A stretch of DNA of 62,174 nucleotides from Bacillota bacterium (lineage in GTDB: Bacteria; Bacillota; Sulfobacillia; Symbiobacteriales; Symbiobacteriaceae): positions 1 through 62,174 of the forward strand of contig JAMNXV010000169.1 of NCBI GenBank assembly GCA_023623185.1, given 5' to 3'. Position 1 is the stretch's first letter, and each line of letters opens with the position of its first letter. Below the pieces are notes generated by a model that worked only from the letters and a program-made list of their open reading frames with translations, did no database searches and was not told the DNA's origin. The position numbers and the translations under genes are program-made. Below, in pieces: positions 26,126 to 34,550 of the stretch.

Positions 26126-26965
26126 TCACCCCCGTGCGCCCAGGACCCGCTCGACGGCCTCGAGGGGCGTGGCGATCCAGTCCGCCGCCTCCAGGGCCCT
26201 CGGGTGGCCGTCGGGCACGGCGACGCCGATCCCGGCGAAGCGGAGCATGGACACGTCGACCGTGGTGTCGCCCACGGCCATCACCGCCGAAGGGGGAATT
26301 TCCCGGCGCTGGCAGTACCGCGCCAGGGCCCGCCCCTTGTCGACCTCCTCGTGCCACACGTGCAGCACCGTCTCGCCGGGGTGGCGGTCGGTCAGGTCGA
26401 ACTGCGAGGCCGGAAGCCCTTCCGGGAACGCCTCCAGCACCCGCGCGACGGCCCGGTCGCCGTAGACCGCGGCCATCGTGGGCGGCGAGGTGCACCGGTG
26501 CAGCCCGGGGTCGATCTCGGTGTAGGGGTTCCATTCGTCCCAGTACGCGAAGTCATCGGGCGGCTCCGTGCCGAAGGCGGTGTCATTGGCCATCAGGTCC
26601 TTCGGCGGCAGCTGCGAGCCGAACACGGCCTGATCCGCGGCCGAGACCGCGGTGATGGAGAGGCCCTCCGCCAGGGCCAGCCGGCGCAGCTTCACCCAGG
26701 CCTCCGGCACCAGCGGCCGGTGGTACCCGATCCAGCCCGACCCGTTTTCCACCATGAGGGCGCCCAGGTAGCAGATCGCCGGCCCGGTCAGCCCCAGTTC
26801 CCGGTAATAGGGAAGGGTCAAACGCCACGACCGGCCGGTCACGAGGACCACTTCGGCCCCGGAGGCCCGGGCCGCCGCCACCGCGCGGCGATTCTCCGCA
26901 GAGATGCGCCCTGCCCGGTCCAGCAGCGTTCCATCCAGATCGAAGGCGAAGAGTTTGATGTTCAT
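26126..26965 (-). CDS. Cof-type HAD-superfamily phosphatase
   Basis: A 279-residue hydrolase. HAD motif I is FAFDLDGTLLD with the nucleophile Asp near residue 8, motif II is VLVTGRS, and motifs III/IV are in VMAVGDTTVDVSML. A large Cof-type cap lies between them. It probably dephosphorylates a sugar phosphate or a cofactor such as FMN. The start at 26965 places motif I at the N-terminus, as is usual. It lies between thiamine pyrophosphokinase and cca. Confidence 0.85.
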   Translation of the reverse strand: MNIKLFAFDLDGTLLDRAGRISAENRRAVAAARASGAEVVLVTGRSWRLTLPYYRELGLTGPAICYLGALMVENGSGWIGYHRPLVPEAWVKLRRLALAEGLSITAVSAADQAVFGSQLPPKDLMANDTAFGTEPPDDFAYWDEWNPYTEIDPGLHRCTSPPTMAAVYGDRAVARVLEAFPEGLPASQFDLTDRHPGETVLHVWHEEVDKGRALARYCQRREIPPSAVMAVGDTTVDVSMLRFAGIGVAVPDGHPRALEAADWIATPLEAVERVLGARG

Positions 26966-26999
26966 GCTGCAATGGTAGCACAAGCCCGGGCATAACGGA

Positions 27000-27030
27000 A
27001 TCCAGGTCCGCCGGAGAGGCTGACCTGGAT
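27000..27030 (-). terminator. Hairpin after the thiamine pyrophosphokinase gene
   Basis: Stem ATCCAGGTC / GACCTGGAT with a 13-base loop, 16 bp past the stop codon and before the HAD gene. It may partly separate the two. Confidence 0.5.
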
Positions 27031-27046
27031 GGCACGCGTTTTTCAT

Positions 27047-27697
27047 TCAGTCCCGGGCCTGGACGACCAGGAGGCGCCCTTCGCCGATGGAGACCCGGGC
27101 GACGGGCTCGACCACCCGGTTGGAGATGCCCAGCGACTCGCCCCAGCGCAGGACTGCATCCGCCAGGGGCCAGTGCACCCCGCTCACGCAGACGCCCGTC
27201 ACGACCGGGCTGAGCGGCACCAGGGAGAGGTAGGCGCCGGACTCGCGCCGCACCTCCAGCCACTGGCCGTCCCGCAGGGCCCGCGCGATGCTCTTGCCGT
27301 CGGTCATCGTCACGGGCACCGGGCACTCCGGCAGCAAAAGGACGTTGGAGAGGGTGTGGTCAAGCCGGGAGCCCGAACCGCCCACCAGGAGGATCTCGGT
27401 CGCCCCCCGGCGCAGCGCTTCCTCCAGAGCGAGGTGGCTGTCGGTCTTGTCCTTCTCCACCGGCACCTGGACGATGGCCACCCCGTCGGCGCGGGCGTCC
27501 GCCAGCGCGCCTTCGTCCAGGGAGTCGAAATCGCCCAGCAGCAGGTCGACGCGAAGGCCCAGCGCCTGCGCGTGGCGCAGGCCCGCGTCGGCACAGATTA
27601 CCAGGTCAGGATGGCCCACCAGGCCCCTGACCCGATCCAGATCCAAGACGTCCCCTGCTGCGAAGATCGCCGCGCGCAGCCGTGCTCCCTCGGGCAT
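27047..27697 (-). CDS. Thiamine pyrophosphokinase
   Basis: A 216-residue enzyme that transfers pyrophosphate from ATP to thiamine. Diagnostic motifs are ADAGLRHAQALG, LLLGDFDSLD, EKDKTDSHLALEEAL and GGSGSRLDHTLSN. The start at 27697 has AGGAGG 6 bases before it; the frame is open far upstream across the sigma-factor gap but without family features. A minus-strand TATAAT lies about 50 bp upstream, so it can be transcribed alone. Confidence 0.92.
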   Translation of the reverse strand: MPEGARLRAAIFAAGDVLDLDRVRGLVGHPDLVICADAGLRHAQALGLRVDLLLGDFDSLDEGALADARADGVAIVQVPVEKDKTDSHLALEEALRRGATEILLVGGSGSRLDHTLSNVLLLPECPVPVTMTDGKSIARALRDGQWLEVRRESGAYLSLVPLSPVVTGVCVSGVHWPLADAVLRWGESLGISNRVVEPVARVSIGEGRLLVVQARD

Positions 27698-27743
27698 ACC
27701 CGGCCTCCTCGTGGTGCGTCCCCCGCGCACCCGTCTCTGCCCC

Positions 27744-27749
27744 ATTATA
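27744..27749 (-). promoter_or_regulatory. Candidate -10 element of the thiamine pyrophosphokinase gene
   Basis: Perfect TATAAT on the minus strand, 47 bases before the start. The -35 position reads CTTCCC, which is poor. Confidence 0.4.
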
Positions 27750-27801
27750 GCAGAGCGACCCCGGCCGGGAAGCCCAGGCCGCGCAGCCCGCCGTGCCGGC
27801 G

Positions 27802-28404
27802 CTAGTGCTCCAGCAGGTCCTGGGCGATGCGCCGCGCGCGGAGAATGCGCGCGAGGCCCTTCAAACCGTAGTTGAGCCGGCTCTTCACCGTGCCGATCGG
27901 GATCTGCAGTTGCTCCGCGATCTCCCGGTAGCCCATGTCGTGGAAGAACCGCATGTGGATGACGGCCTGGTACGGCGGCGGCAGCTCCGCCAGGGCGTCG
28001 AGGATCGCCTCCGTCAGCCATGCCCGCTCCGCCTCGGCCTCGGGGTGCACCACCTCGTCCGCCGTCTGGTTCCCGTAGGGCTCGAGCACGACCCCGCGCC
28101 GGCGCCGCAGGCAGTCGATGGCGCGGTGGCGCGCCACCCGGAAGAGCCAGGCCTTCAGGTGACCGTCCTGGTCAAACTCCTCCCCCTGCTGCCACGCCTT
28201 GAAAAGGGTATCCTGACAGATCTCTTCCGCGGCGTGCCTGTCGCCGACGAGGCGGTGAGCGTATTGCAACAGCGCGCCTCCGAAGGATTCCATCATCATG
28301 CCCAGCGCTTCCTCGTCGCCCGCCGTCAGCCGGCGGACGATGCGACGCCCCTCGTCATCCCCCGTGCGGAGGGGCTGCGCGCCAAGGCCAGCCTGCCATG
28401 ACAC
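27802..28404 (-). CDS. ECF-type RNA polymerase sigma factor
   Basis: A 200-residue sigma-70 family member. Region 2 includes HRLVGDRHAAEEICQDTLFKAW and WLFRVARHRAIDCLRR; region 4 includes ELPPPYQAVIHMRFFHDMGY, YREIAEQLQIPIGTVKSRL. Regions 1 and 3 are missing, as expected for ECF factors. No anti-sigma gene follows; the next gene is thiamine pyrophosphokinase, about 100 bp away. The signal and target promoters are unknown. The start is GTG with a modest ribosome site. Confidence 0.9.
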   Translation of the reverse strand: MSWQAGLGAQPLRTGDDEGRRIVRRLTAGDEEALGMMMESFGGALLQYAHRLVGDRHAAEEICQDTLFKAWQQGEEFDQDGHLKAWLFRVARHRAIDCLRRRRGVVLEPYGNQTADEVVHPEAEAERAWLTEAILDALAELPPPYQAVIHMRFFHDMGYREIAEQLQIPIGTVKSRLNYGLKGLARILRARRIAQDLLEH

Positions 28405-28545
28405 CGCTCATCCCGCCCCCTTTTCCAAGGCACTTTTGTTCACGACTAAATATTCTGTCTAATTTTCTGCCTTTGACCTGTCATGGGTAGAGTTATTCTA
28501 CCTGATCCCTCTGCACCACGCCACTCCATTTTGCGAACGAGTCCC

Positions 28546-28573
28546 ACTTCTGTTACATGAATGTGACAGAAGT
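28546..28573. promoter_or_regulatory. Near-perfect 28-bp palindrome between the sigma factor and DUF72 genes
   Basis: ACTTCTGTTACAT, two bases, then ATGTGACAGAAGT: 13-base arms with one mismatch, A+T-rich compared with the surroundings. It is 7 bp past the DUF72 stop and 140 bp upstream of the sigma-factor start. It may be an operator or a terminator. Confidence 0.5.
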
Positions 28574-28580
28574 CGGCCTC

Positions 28581-29471
28581 CTAGAACAGCCGCAGTTGCT
28601 GCGGGCGCCGCGCCTCCTCAGGGGGCAGGGGCACGCCGCGCGCATCGCGCGGCGGCGTGGGCATGCCGAGCAGGCTCATCAGGTCCAGCGCGTTTCGCAC
28701 CGCGTAGTTGGATCGGTTGTTGTTCATGAGCAGGTGGACCTCCGCGGCGGCGGGGGCCAGGACCTCCCGGATCGGCTGCAGCCACTCGGCCAGCTCTTCC
28801 CTGCTGTACAGGTAGTCGAACCGCTGCTGAGAAGTGGTGCCGCGGATGTACCACGTCTTCGCGTTGCGCCCGTGGAACCGGACGATCGCCAGGCGCGGGT
28901 CGGTCACCGCCACCACCCGGGGCACCGTGCCCGAGCCCAGCTGCGGCGCATCGCAGACGACGTGCACGGCGCGCAGGCGGCGCAGGAACTCCAGGGTGGC
29001 CGCGCGGTTCTCCCCGCTGAACCAGGAGACGTGCCGAAACTCCACCGCGACCAGGTCGTCGGCGAAGAACTCCCGGCAGAACTGCACCCACTCGCGCGCG
29101 GCCGGCGTGCAGGTGAACCAGGGCGGAAACTGAAAGTGGAGCGCGCCCAGCTTCCCGGCTTCCCTGAGCGGCGCCACCGAGGCGGCGAACCGCCTGAACA
29201 CCTCGACCACGTCCTCCTCACCCGGACGGGGCTCCCGGTGGTGTTTCGTCATGGCGCCGTAGGCCTTCACGTTGAACCGGAAATCGGGCGGCGTGCGCTC
29301 CGCCCAGCTGGCGAACCACTTGGCCGGCTGCAGGCGGTAGAAGGTGCTGTCAACCTCTACAATAGAGAAATGGCGCGCGTAATACGACAGCCGCTCGCGC
29401 GGCGGCAGGCCGGGCGGGTAGTACGCCTCGTGATCGGACCAGGCACAGGTGCCGACGCGGATCCTGGCCAC
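28581..29471 (-). CDS. DUF72 (YecE-like) TIM-barrel protein
   Basis: A 296-residue protein of the DUF72 family, which folds as a TIM barrel and has no agreed function. Features: IRVGTCAWSDHEAYYPPGL at the N-terminus, FSIVEVDSTFYRLQP, LHFQFPPWF, VAVEFRHVSWF, and RFHGRNAKTWY near the end. The GTG start at 29471 has GGAGGGAGGGAG upstream and places the first strand at residue 3. It appears monocistronic. Confidence 0.82.
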   Translation of the reverse strand: MARIRVGTCAWSDHEAYYPPGLPPRERLSYYARHFSIVEVDSTFYRLQPAKWFASWAERTPPDFRFNVKAYGAMTKHHREPRPGEEDVVEVFRRFAASVAPLREAGKLGALHFQFPPWFTCTPAAREWVQFCREFFADDLVAVEFRHVSWFSGENRAATLEFLRRLRAVHVVCDAPQLGSGTVPRVVAVTDPRLAIVRFHGRNAKTWYIRGTTSQQRFDYLYSREELAEWLQPIREVLAPAAAEVHLLMNNNRSNYAVRNALDLMSLLGMPTPPRDARGVPLPPEEARRPQQLRLF

Positions 29472-29524
29472 GTTCGCTCCCTCCCTCCGGCTACATATTA
29501 ACACGGGTCCCCCCGCGCGCGAAG

Positions 29525-29568
29525 CAGGCGCCTCCTGTACCTCCGGGCAGGGGCACAAGAGGCGCCTG
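29525..29568 (-). terminator. Hairpin after the CotF-like gene
   Basis: Arms CAGGCGCCTC / GAGGCGCCTG around a 24-base loop, starting 4 bp after the stop codon at 29572 on the minus strand. Confidence 0.5.
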
Positions 29569-29571
29569 AAA

Positions 29572-29925
29572 TCAGTGTCGTTCGAAGTGCTCTGGAGCCT
29601 GCGCGGCGGCCGGGTGCATCGTCGGGTCTGCCGTGTGGTACCGGCGGAACGAGGGGGCGTCGGTCAGCCCCAGTCTGCGGTACTGCTCCGCATAGCGCCG
29701 GCGCACCTCTGCAATCTGACCGGGGGCCGCTGCCCGGGTCGGGTACTCGCCCCTGGTGTGCAGGAAGTGAAACAGCACCTCCTGGTTGTGGGTCTCCTCT
29801 CCGTGCATGCCCAGGAAGAATTCCCGCACGCCGTTGTTGCTGGCCTCCAGGGCCGCCTCCGCGTAGAGCTTCGCCAGTTCCCTCGCGCTGCAGAGGCAGT
29901 CGCGCAGACGGTCCGCGTCAGTCAT
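29572..29925 (-). CDS. CotF-family spore coat protein
   Basis: A 117-residue helical protein of the coat F type: RLRDCLCSARELAKLYAEAA followed by HGEETHNQEVLFHFLHTRGEYP and a short Ala/Pro-rich tail. Such proteins are small ferritin-like or coat proteins of spore formers. The ATG at 29925 overlaps the end of the upstream gene by 8 bases, so translation is probably coupled. It supports the view that the organism sporulates. Confidence 0.72.
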   Translation of the reverse strand: MTDADRLRDCLCSARELAKLYAEAALEASNNGVREFFLGMHGEETHNQEVLFHFLHTRGEYPTRAAAPGQIAEVRRRYAEQYRRLGLTDAPSFRRYHTADPTMHPAAAQAPEHFERH

Positions 29926-30217
29926 CCGCACGTCGCCGCACCCCTTCCCCCGACTGCAGCAAGAGCTTCGCGTGTTTGGTGATGTCCCCGGGCGCCTCCA
30001 GCAGCGCCAGGAGCATGTTGATCCTCCGGTGGTGGATGTCGGCATGCTCCCGCATCAGCTGGCGGGCGTTTTCGTCCGTCATCTCATCCGCGTAATGGTG
30101 GTTCTTCTTCAGGGCCAGCAGCTCGCCGTCCAGCGCGCGGCCTACAAACATCAGCTCCTGATCGGTCAGCCGGCGCTCGCCGGCGGGACCGCTGCCCGCA
30201 AGGGCGTCATGCTCCAT
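29918..30217 (-). CDS. Small CotF-like spore coat-related protein
   Basis: A 99-residue, mostly helical protein. The stretch LTDQELMFVGRALDGELLAL and a His-rich helix (KKNHHYADEM, EHADIHHRRINMLLALLE) resemble the N-terminal part of coat F proteins. It overlaps the CotF gene that follows by 8 bases. It could be one half of a split two-domain coat protein. Assignment rests on pattern and context. Confidence 0.6.
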   Translation of the reverse strand: MEHDALAGSGPAGERRLTDQELMFVGRALDGELLALKKNHHYADEMTDENARQLMREHADIHHRRINMLLALLEAPGDITKHAKLLLQSGEGVRRRADD

Positions 30218-30270
30218 GCCGCTCCGCCTCCTTCGCGCTTAGTATGGCGCGACGGAATGCACGGCATACT

Positions 30271-30302
30271 CTGACGGCGACCCGCCGCCGGGTCGCCGTC
30301 AG
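30271..30302 (-). terminator. Terminator-like hairpin after sodA
   Basis: Perfect 13-bp stem (CTGACGGCGACCC / GGGTCGCCGTCAG) with a 6-base loop, 15 bp after the sodA stop codon; no T run. Confidence 0.6.
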
Positions 30303-30317
30303 GACGCTGCTATGTGG

Positions 30318-30932
<615 letters not shown>

Positions 30933-31189
30933 GTGCAAACCCTCCTAACTCAACCTCAAAGTTTCCTTTCCATTCTTTATGACGCCAGATGTTGGCGAAG
31001 GGGAATGGCCTCTGCTGGATAGCCTACCGAATTCCACCCGGATTTTCAACTTTGTCGCTCCAACAGTTGGCCAACCGCTGCGCCTGTGTGCGCCGCGCCT
31101 GCCTGACCCTTGAGTCTTCCCCACCCCTGGGCGATAATCGTACGGGGACTTCGGGCTTCCGCTTGCACTTCTGTAAGGAGGTTATCTCT

Positions 31190-31825
31190 ATGCCAGTCCC
31201 GAGGGCAGTGATCGCGATCGCCGGGGGCACCGGTTCCGGCAAGACATCCATTGCCAACTGCATTTCCGCCGCCTTTCCGGATGACGTGTCGCTGCTGCCC
31301 CACGATGCGTACTACAAGGACAACCGCCACCTGACCTACGAGGAACGGGCCGCGCTGAACTACGACCACCCCGACGCCTTCGACAACGAGCTGTTCATCG
31401 CCCACCTGAAGGCGCTGAAGGCCGGCAGGGCGGTCGAGCGGCCGGTGTACAACTTCTCCACCCACCTGCGCGAGTCCGAGACGGTGCGGATCGAGCCCGC
31501 GCCGATCATCGTCGTCGAGGGCGTGCTGGTGCTGGAGAACCCCGAGCTCAGGGCTCTGTACGATCTCAGCGTGTTCGTGGACACCGATGCCGACGTGCGC
31601 ATCCTGCGCCGCATCGTGCGCGATATCAACGAGCGGGGGCGCACGCTGGACTCGGTGATCAACCAGTACCTTTCAACCGTCAAGCCCATGCACGAGGCCT
31701 TTGTCGAACCGACCAAGCGCTACGCCAATGTCATCATTCCGGAGGGGGCACACAACAAGCCCGGGCTCGAGGTGCTCATCGCCCAGGTGCGTCACCTTAT
31801 TGCCCAGCATGAACCCTCAGTATGA
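31190..31825 (+). CDS. udk: Uridine kinase
   Basis: A 211-residue P-loop kinase that phosphorylates uridine and cytidine in pyrimidine salvage. Walker A is AGGTGSGKTS; LLPHDAYYKDNRHLTYEERA and NYDHPDAFDNEL are the nucleoside-binding signature, and ERPVYNFSTHLR and VVEGVLVLENPEL follow. TAAGGAGG precedes the ATG. It pairs in function with the pyrimidine-nucleoside phosphorylase at 41.8-43.1 kb, although they are not in one operon. Confidence 0.92.
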   Translation: MPVPRAVIAIAGGTGSGKTSIANCISAAFPDDVSLLPHDAYYKDNRHLTYEERAALNYDHPDAFDNELFIAHLKALKAGRAVERPVYNFSTHLRESETVRIEPAPIIVVEGVLVLENPELRALYDLSVFVDTDADVRILRRIVRDINERGRTLDSVINQYLSTVKPMHEAFVEPTKRYANVIIPEGAHNKPGLEVLIAQVRHLIAQHEPSV

Positions 31826-31934
31826 CTGGCTTTTCAGTACCGCGCCGCTATGTTACACTTATCCTGTCAAGCGTCCGAAGCCTTGGTGTCCGTCAGTTGC
31901 ACCGAACCGGGGGTGAGAATGAATGGCAGAATGA

Positions 31935-32168
31935 ATGGCTGAAGAGACCTTGTTTGAGCGCGTCGAGCGGGCGCTGGATCTGATTAGGCCCGCGATTCGG
32001 ATGGACGGCGGCGAGGTGGAACTGGTCTCCGTGGAGGACGGCGTGGCTCGCGTCCGCATGATGGGCGCCTGCGGCGGCTGCCCGATGTCGACGATGACCC
32101 TGAAGATGGGCATTGAGCGGGCCGTCCGGCAGCAGGTGCCGGAGATCCGGGCCGTGGAGGCCGTCTAG
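31935..32168 (+). CDS. NifU-like C-terminal domain protein (Fe-S scaffold)
   Basis: A 77-residue protein consisting only of the NifU C-terminal domain: LDLIRPAIRMDGGEVELVS and the cluster-binding pair in GACGGCPMSTMTLKMGIE. It is likely an Fe-S carrier. The bases around the start are a direct duplication (GAATGAATGGC twice), so a short 7-codon frame starting at 31919 overlaps the true start; this could affect initiation. It is followed closely by the small membrane protein. Confidence 0.9.
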   Translation: MAEETLFERVERALDLIRPAIRMDGGEVELVSVEDGVARVRMMGACGGCPMSTMTLKMGIERAVRQQVPEIRAVEAV

Positions 32169-32190
32169 GCGCACAGGGGGTGGATGGAGG

Positions 32191-32481
32191 GTGTCCCCAG
32201 AGGGGCGTGATCTGCAGCGTGAGGTGCAGGCGCGCGTTCACCGGCAGATGGGCATCACCGCGGCGGTCATGGGGGTGATCGCCGCCGGTGTCGGGTTCTG
32301 GTGGATCGGCCGGGTCTTCGGGGTCGGACCGCTGGAGGCCCTGCGTGCGGCCCTGCCGCTGTTCCTGATCGTGCTGGTCATCCTCGCGCTGGGCGCCCTG
32401 CTGAGCCTGGGCGCCGCCCGGGCGGCCTGGCTGACAGAGCGGCTTGTTACCAAACACCGGAAACAGAGGATCGACGAGTAG
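32191..32481 (+). CDS. Small two-span membrane protein
   Basis: A 96-residue protein with two transmembrane segments (about 25-43 and 53-75) and charged ends, the last being KHRKQRIDE. I recognise no family. The GTG start at 32191 is 22 bp after the NifU-like gene, with a purine-rich stretch upstream; the longer frame has no family support. The stop codon lies in the loop of the terminator that follows. Confidence 0.65.
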   Translation: MSPEGRDLQREVQARVHRQMGITAAVMGVIAAGVGFWWIGRVFGVGPLEALRAALPLFLIVLVILALGALLSLGAARAAWLTERLVTKHRKQRIDE

Positions 32482-32497
32482 TCGATCCTCTTATTTT
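32465..32497 (+). terminator. Rho-independent terminator
   Basis: Stem AGAGGATCGAC / GTCGATCCTCT with loop GAGTA, followed by TATTTTT. It overlaps the 3' end of the small membrane protein gene. Confidence 0.9.
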
Positions 32498-32795
32498 TCC
32501 CTCTTCTTTTAATGCCGTTAATCAAACTTCTAGCGCGATATTGTTTCGGGCAGAGGAGATATAGATTCTCGAACAGAAGTACTTTGGTGTTTTCCCCAGG
32601 TAAAGCGTTAGGGTGAGAGATTGGCCCTATTGCTGAACTGGTGGAAATCTTCTATATTTAGGGTTTCGGTCGGTGCCGATGTGAAGGTGAGGAGGTGAAC
32701 AGAGGACACCGGCCAGACAGGCGACCGCGATCCCATGAGAGTTCGGGAACCAGACGACACAGAGACAGAGAAGCGCTGAGGGAGGTTTACACACT
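32498..32795 (+). other. Leader region of the oligopeptide transporter operon
   Basis: No gene. It contains the operon promoter and about 130 bases of 5' untranslated RNA. A GAGGAGGTGA tract at about 32689 could start a short overlapping peptide, but its frame runs out inside the binding-protein gene and I do not call it. No known riboswitch was recognised. Confidence 0.5.
32630..32658 (+). promoter_or_regulatory. SigA-type promoter of the oligopeptide transporter operon
   Basis: TTGCTG (32630-32635), a 17-bp spacer, then TATATT (32653-32658). Start of transcription is expected near 32665. Confidence 0.65.
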
Positions 32796-34460
32796 ATGCG
32801 TCGTTTCGTCGCAGGCATGCTGGCTGTGCTGATGCTGGCAGCCGTCGGTTGTTCCGGACAGTCCACAACGGCTCCGGATGAGATGGTTATCCGGATGAAC
32901 ATCGGTACGAACCCGCCCTCGCTCGACCCCCGGGTCACCACCGGCCTTCCTGAGGCCCACGTCCAGATCGCCCTGTGGGAGGGCCTCATGCGGCTGGATG
33001 AGGATGGCAACGCCATTCCGGGCGCGGCCGAGCGTTACGATGTCAACGATGACGCTACAGTATTCACCTTCTACCTGCGTGACGGCCTGAAGTGGTCCAA
33101 CGGCGACCCGCTGACCGCCGAGGACTTCGTCTGGGCCTGGAAGTCCGCCCTCGACCCGCTGCTGGCCTCCGAGTACGCCTACCAGCTGTACTACATCAAG
33201 GGCGCCGAGGAGATGAACACCTTCACGAGCGACCCCAAGTGGGAGAACGCCAGCGACGAGGAGATCGCGGCCGAGTTTGAGCGGCTCGCCGAGAACTTCG
33301 GCGCCACGGCCATCGACGAGAAGACCCTCCGGGTTGAGCTCGAGGCGCCCGCGCCGTACTTCCTGTCCCTGACCTCCTTCCACACCTACTACCCCGTCCA
33401 CCGGCCCAGCGTTGAGGCCAACCCCGAGGCCTGGTTCCGCAACCCGGAGACCACCGTCGGCAACGGCCCGTTCAAGATCGTGAGCTGGACCGATAAGGAA
33501 AAGGTCGTCGTGGAGAAGAACCCCAACTACTGGGGCGCTGACGAGGTCAAGCTGGACAAGATCGAGTTCTACCTGATCGAGGAGGAGTCCACCGTCACCA
33601 CCATGTTCGAGACCGGTGAGCTCGACATCGTGGAGTCCGGCGTGAACATCGCCGAGCTGGACCGCCTGAAGGCAGAGTACCCCAACGAGCTGCTGATCCT
33701 GCCTGACCTGGGCGTGTACTACTACCTCCTCAACGTGGAGAAGGAGCCGCTGAACGACAAGCGAGTCCGCCAGGCGCTGGCGCTCGCCATGGACCGCAAC
33801 GCGATCGTCAACGAGATCACCAAGGGCGGTCAGATGCCCGCCTACGCACTGGTCTCCCCCGGCATTCCGGATGAGACGGGTCCCGAGAAGGACTTCCGCA
33901 AGAATGCCGGCGACCTCTTCGCCGAGGACGTGGCCAAGGCCCAGCAGCTCCTGGCCGAGGCCGGCTATCCCAACGGTGAGGGCTTCCCGAAGCTGACCAT
34001 CCTGTACAACACCTCCGAGGCCCACCAGAAGATCGCCGAGGCCATCCAGGAGATGTGGAAGAACAACCTGGGCATCGACGTGGAGCTGACCAACCAGGAG
34101 TGGGGCGTCTACCTCGACAGCCGCAGCAGCGGTGACTACGAGATCGCCCGCGCCGGCTGGATCGGCGACTACATCGACCCGATGACCTTCATCGACATGT
34201 TCGTGACCGGCGGCGGCAACAACGACACCAACTGGGGCCACCCCGAGTACGACAACCTGGTCCAGACCGCCAAGCGGAGCGCCGACCAGGCTGAGCGGAT
34301 GAAGGCCATGCACGACGCCGAAGCGCTTCTGATGGACGAGATGCCGATCATCCCGATCTACTTCTACACTCGGGTCATCATGGTCTCCGAGGATGTTGAG
34401 GGCTGGTCGATGCCCCTGACCTCGCCGCTCAACCTGCGGGACGCCTCGATCAAGCAGTAG
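32796..34460 (+). CDS. Oligopeptide ABC transporter, substrate-binding lipoprotein (OppA-like)
   Basis: A 554-residue family-5 binding protein anchored by a lipobox (LMLAAVGC). Family blocks include EPPSLDPR-like TNPPSLDPRVTTG near residue 45, FYLRDGLKWSNGDPLTAEDFVWAWK, NGPFKIVSW, and the C-terminal IPIYFYTRVIMV. It captures peptides for the two permeases that follow. GGGAGG precedes the ATG. A stable hairpin lies between this gene and the first permease gene, which usually raises binding-protein levels over the rest. Confidence 0.93.
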   Translation: MRRFVAGMLAVLMLAAVGCSGQSTTAPDEMVIRMNIGTNPPSLDPRVTTGLPEAHVQIALWEGLMRLDEDGNAIPGAAERYDVNDDATVFTFYLRDGLKWSNGDPLTAEDFVWAWKSALDPLLASEYAYQLYYIKGAEEMNTFTSDPKWENASDEEIAAEFERLAENFGATAIDEKTLRVELEAPAPYFLSLTSFHTYYPVHRPSVEANPEAWFRNPETTVGNGPFKIVSWTDKEKVVVEKNPNYWGADEVKLDKIEFYLIEEESTVTTMFETGELDIVESGVNIAELDRLKAEYPNELLILPDLGVYYYLLNVEKEPLNDKRVRQALALAMDRNAIVNEITKGGQMPAYALVSPGIPDETGPEKDFRKNAGDLFAEDVAKAQQLLAEAGYPNGEGFPKLTILYNTSEAHQKIAEAIQEMWKNNLGIDVELTNQEWGVYLDSRSSGDYEIARAGWIGDYIDPMTFIDMFVTGGGNNDTNWGHPEYDNLVQTAKRSADQAERMKAMHDAEALLMDEMPIIPIYFYTRVIMVSEDVEGWSMPLTSPLNLRDASIKQ

Positions 34461-34481
34461 CCCGGCAACCAGGACGGTGCA

Positions 34482-34517
34482 GGAAGCGCCACCGTGGCTC
34501 ACCGCGGTGGCGCTTCC
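34482..34517 (+). other. Intercistronic hairpin after the OppA-like gene
   Basis: Stem GGAAGCGCCACCG / CGGTGGCGCTTCC (13 bp) with a 10-base loop and no T run. It probably protects the 3' end of the binding-protein mRNA or acts as a partial terminator. Confidence 0.6.
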
Positions 34518-34550
34518 CAAATATTCGTCCTGATGAGATGGAGGGATACG

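Noticed and set aside
32690-32880. Leader peptide before the oligopeptide transporter
   Set aside because: A GAGGAGG tract is followed by a GTG frame, but that frame ends inside the binding-protein gene and shows no regulatory codon pattern.
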